The notes beneath the pieces were generated by a model. That model saw nothing but the letters and a program-made list of their open reading frames with translations. It was not told where the DNA came from and made no database searches. 7,917 nt of DNA from NCBI GenBank assembly GCA_947630155.1, contig CANRGM010000050.1, positions 1 to 7,917 on the forward strand. The letters run 5' to 3'. The stretch is from an uncultured Clostridia bacterium (GTDB taxonomy: Bacteria > Bacillota > Clostridia > TANB77 > CAG-508). The translations under genes and the position numbers were made by a program. This document shows positions 6,028-7,917 of this stretch, in pieces (within the stretch, counting starts at the first letter, position 1; every line of letters begins with the position of its first letter).

Positions 6028-6756
6028 TTACTCTTCACTAGTTATATATTGGGTATTAATTATACCATCATATTTATTTATTTTAATGTTCTCCTGTTTC
6101 TTTACATTTACTATTACTCCTGTTTCTTCTAGTAATTCTAGATAGCCTCCGGGAATCATTATTGATCCATACAATAATTCTGGAGAGCCTATTGCTTTAA
6201 TTTCAATTGGAGAACTAATTTTTTCACCATTTATTACTACAACATTTCCTGCACAATATATTGCTGTATAATTTGTTATCCTTTGTCCATTTATTGAAAT
6301 CGCTTCTGCTCCTGCATTTCTTAGAGCATTTACAACTTCTACTAAATCTCCTGCATGAACCAAATACAGTTCAATATTATCCAAAGGCCCTATATTAGAT
6401 CTTTTTACATTGTTATTATCTTTTAATGTAATTACTATTCCGTCTCCAGTTACATCTGTCAATCCAAGTAATATGTTATCAAGTTTTATTTCTTCTTCCT
6501 TATGTATTGAATTTTCATCATTTTGCGTGGATTCTAATCTTATTGATTCCAACTTTTGCTCAGAAGTTTCTAATTCTTTAGTAGCTTTGTCATATTTCTC
6601 TTTCCATTTTAGAACTTGATCTCTTAATTCATTACCTATTAATGTTTGCGAAACTGTAGAGTTTGTATCATCAATTGTTTTAAATTGAATACATATGGCT
6701 AACGTAAGTATACAGCATACACAGCCAAAAGTTAAAGCTATTTTCCAATTTTTCAT
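6028..6756 (-). CDS. DUF881 membrane protein, first of two (YlxW/YlxX family)
   Basis: This 242-residue product shares its plan with the gene that follows and is clearly a paralogue. It has a membrane segment at 6-24 (with three cysteines, unlike its partner) and a charged coiled-coil-like region at about 42-95 (ELRDQVLKWKEKYDKATKEL). The DUF881 domain follows: DVTGDGIVITL (101-111), LVHAGDLVEVVNALRNAGAE (132-151), AISINGQRI (152-160) and ISSPIEIKAIG (180-190). It ends with the family-typical PGGYLELLEETGV. ATG 6756 has AAGGAGA 7-8 bases upstream. The two paralogues look well diverged, so the duplication is old; Bacillus has the same pair here. By family its domain faces the outside of the membrane. 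The function is not known. Confidence 0.93.
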   Translation of the reverse strand: MKNWKIALTFGCVCCILTLAICIQFKTIDDTNSTVSQTLIGNELRDQVLKWKEKYDKATKELETSEQKLESIRLESTQNDENSIHKEEEIKLDNILLGLTDVTGDGIVITLKDNNNVKRSNIGPLDNIELYLVHAGDLVEVVNALRNAGAEAISINGQRITNYTAIYCAGNVVVINGEKISSPIEIKAIGSPELLYGSIMIPGGYLELLEETGVIVNVKKQENIKINKYDGIINTQYITSEE

Positions 6757-6798
6757 AATGTAAATCTCCTTTCACTACCTAACTCTTTCTCATAAAAT

Positions 6799-7917
6799 TT
6801 ATACTTTTTCTCTAAATACTGTTCTCCCTTTATTTAAATCCATATTTACAAAAAATTCTCCTTCAACGCCTTTTTCAGTCTCTATCATTTTCTTGACATA
6901 TAACATTTGTGTAGATAAGTTAGAGCAACTTCCTAAATATACAGTTTTATCTTCTTCTTCTAAAAACATTATATAGTCATCTTTATCTTTTATATCTATT
7001 TGTGATATCAAATTATCTATACCATTTGAACTAGCAGTTTCCATTATATTTAAAACGGTTTCTAATCTTTCCAAATCTTCTTTATTTAGTCTATTTCCTG
7101 GCTTTACTTGACTTAAAGGAGTAACATAACCTTTCAAAATTGGTGTATTTAACTTTGTCGTTGATATTTCTAGTATATAGCCCTGATTATTTATATATAC
7201 ATATGAATTACCATACTCAAGCATTAAAGTAGCAGTTCTTTCTTGTACATCTATTTGCACCTTATTAGTAAATAAATTTCTACTAATATTCACTTTCTCT
7301 ATATATGGATTTGATAAAATATTATTTTGAGAGTCTTTTTTTGAAAATTTAAACATATTTTCCTGAACTTTTATTCCAGACGAACTAATTATTTGCTCAG
7401 AAGTTATATAATTATTATTAATTACCTCAATTGCTTTAACATTAAATACTGGAGATAAAAAGAAGTATACAATTCCTCCTATAAGAAGAATAGCCATTAA
7501 TGCTATTACACTCATCTTTTTTATAGCTCTTATTTTTTTTCTTCTTAGTTTATCTTGTAATATAATTTGAGAATTACTTGTATTTTTGTTTTTTATTGGT
7601 ATATTTTTACTTTCTTTTTTATTGTTATTCTTATTTATACTTGCAGAAGTTTTTTTATTATTTTTTTTGCTATTATGCTCTTTCTCATACTTTACTTTGT
7701 TTGGATTTCTACTCACTTTCTGTTTATCTTCAATGCGATTTTTTAACGTTACATCTGCTTGTCCTTTTTTTGAATTTTTATAGTTCTTTTTTTTATTGTT
7801 TTGATTTTGTTTAGGTTTTGGGTAATTTTTTAAACCTATGACTACTTCATTATCAAGGTCTATCAGTTCATTATTTCTAGAGGCAGATTTATAATCTGCC
7901 TTTTTATTTACATTTGA
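6799..7917 (-). CDS. ftsQ: Cell division protein FtsQ/DivIB, 5' end outside the window
   Basis: FtsQ (DivIB) is a single-pass protein that joins FtsB and FtsL in the septal complex regulating peptidoglycan synthesis. A GTG at 7716 would give 305 residues, but it lacks a ribosome binding site. The frame stays open without a stop for 67 more codons to the edge, so I treat the gene as partial at its 5' end (at least 372 residues). The extension carries LIDLDNEVVIGLKNYPKPK and then a long Lys/Asn-rich basic tail, typical of the cytoplasmic part in clostridial FtsQ. The membrane segment (SVIALMAILLIGGIVYFFL) is encoded at about 7453-7512. The POTRA domain follows (FNVKAIEVINNNYITSEQII ... NPYIEKVNISRNLFTNKVQI), then the beta domain ending NMDLNKGRTVFREKV. 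It is 42 bases from the first DUF881 gene. Confidence 0.9.
   Translation of the reverse strand, partial: SNVNKKADYKSASRNNELIDLDNEVVIGLKNYPKPKQNQNNKKKNYKNSKKGQADVTLKNRIEDKQKVSRNPNKVKYEKEHNSKKNNKKTSASINKNNNKKESKNIPIKNKNTSNSQIILQDKLRRKKIRAIKKMSVIALMAILLIGGIVYFFLSPVFNVKAIEVINNNYITSEQIISSSGIKVQENMFKFSKKDSQNNILSNPYIEKVNISRNLFTNKVQIDVQERTATLMLEYGNSYVYINNQGYILEISTTKLNTPILKGYVTPLSQVKPGNRLNKEDLERLETVLNIMETASSNGIDNLISQIDIKDKDDYIMFLEEEDKTVYLGSCSNLSTQMLYVKKMIETEKGVEGEFFVNMDLNKGRTVFREKV
7881..7905 (+). other. Terminator-like hairpin inside the ftsQ 5' coding region
   Basis: AGGCAGATT (7881-7889) and AATCTGCCT (7893-7901) form a perfect 9-bp stem with a TAT loop, followed on the plus strand by TTTT. That is the shape of an intrinsic terminator for transcription opposite to ftsQ. 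On the minus strand there is no T-run after it, so it should not stop ftsQ. It lies within codons for the basic cytoplasmic tail. No plus-strand gene that would need it is visible. Confidence 0.4.

Noticed and set aside
7578..7814. Plus-strand frames rich in Phe, Tyr, Leu and Ser that look like membrane proteins
   Set aside because: They are the complement of the Lys/Asn-rich FtsQ tail; poly-Lys codons read backwards give Phe and Leu. There is no start signal.

Overview
The window is a strongly AT-rich stretch in which every gene I can support lies on the minus strand. The order and the proteins match the division and cell wall (dcw) to spoIIG segment of endospore-forming Firmicutes. Base composition and protein style (Lys/Asn/Ile-rich) suggest a Clostridia-type organism rather than a Bacillus.

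Reading in the direction of transcription, from high to low coordinates: ftsQ/divIB (its 5' end lies beyond the window), two tandem DUF881 genes (the ylxW/ylxX position of Bacillus), sbp (DUF1290), ftsA, ftsZ, then spoIIGA, sigE, and the 5' part of an unrecognised membrane-anchored protein that runs off the left edge. The first six are division or membrane genes. FtsQ acts at the septum, FtsA tethers FtsZ to the membrane, and FtsZ forms the ring. SpoIIGA is the membrane protease that trims pro-SigE once the polar septum has formed, so the spore genes sit directly behind the septation genes.

The regulatory layout is readable. A promoter-like sequence with a four-unit, 11-bp tandem repeat above it lies between sbp and ftsA. 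A 15-bp hairpin with a T-run ends the ftsA-ftsZ unit, and its T-run runs straight into the -35 of a candidate spoIIGA promoter. A GC-rich palindrome, foreign-looking in this background, abuts the spoIIGA ribosome binding site. A strong extended -10 promoter precedes the last, partial gene.

The main anomaly is in sigE. The reading frame is broken by one extra base at a UUU-C site just before region 4.2, and the full, well conserved C-terminus continues in the +1 frame. This is a recent mutation, a sequence error, or programmed +1 frameshifting; the sequence alone cannot decide. Apart from that I see a conserved housekeeping/sporulation locus, not a new multi-gene system. No tRNA, rRNA, CRISPR array or transposase gene was seen.
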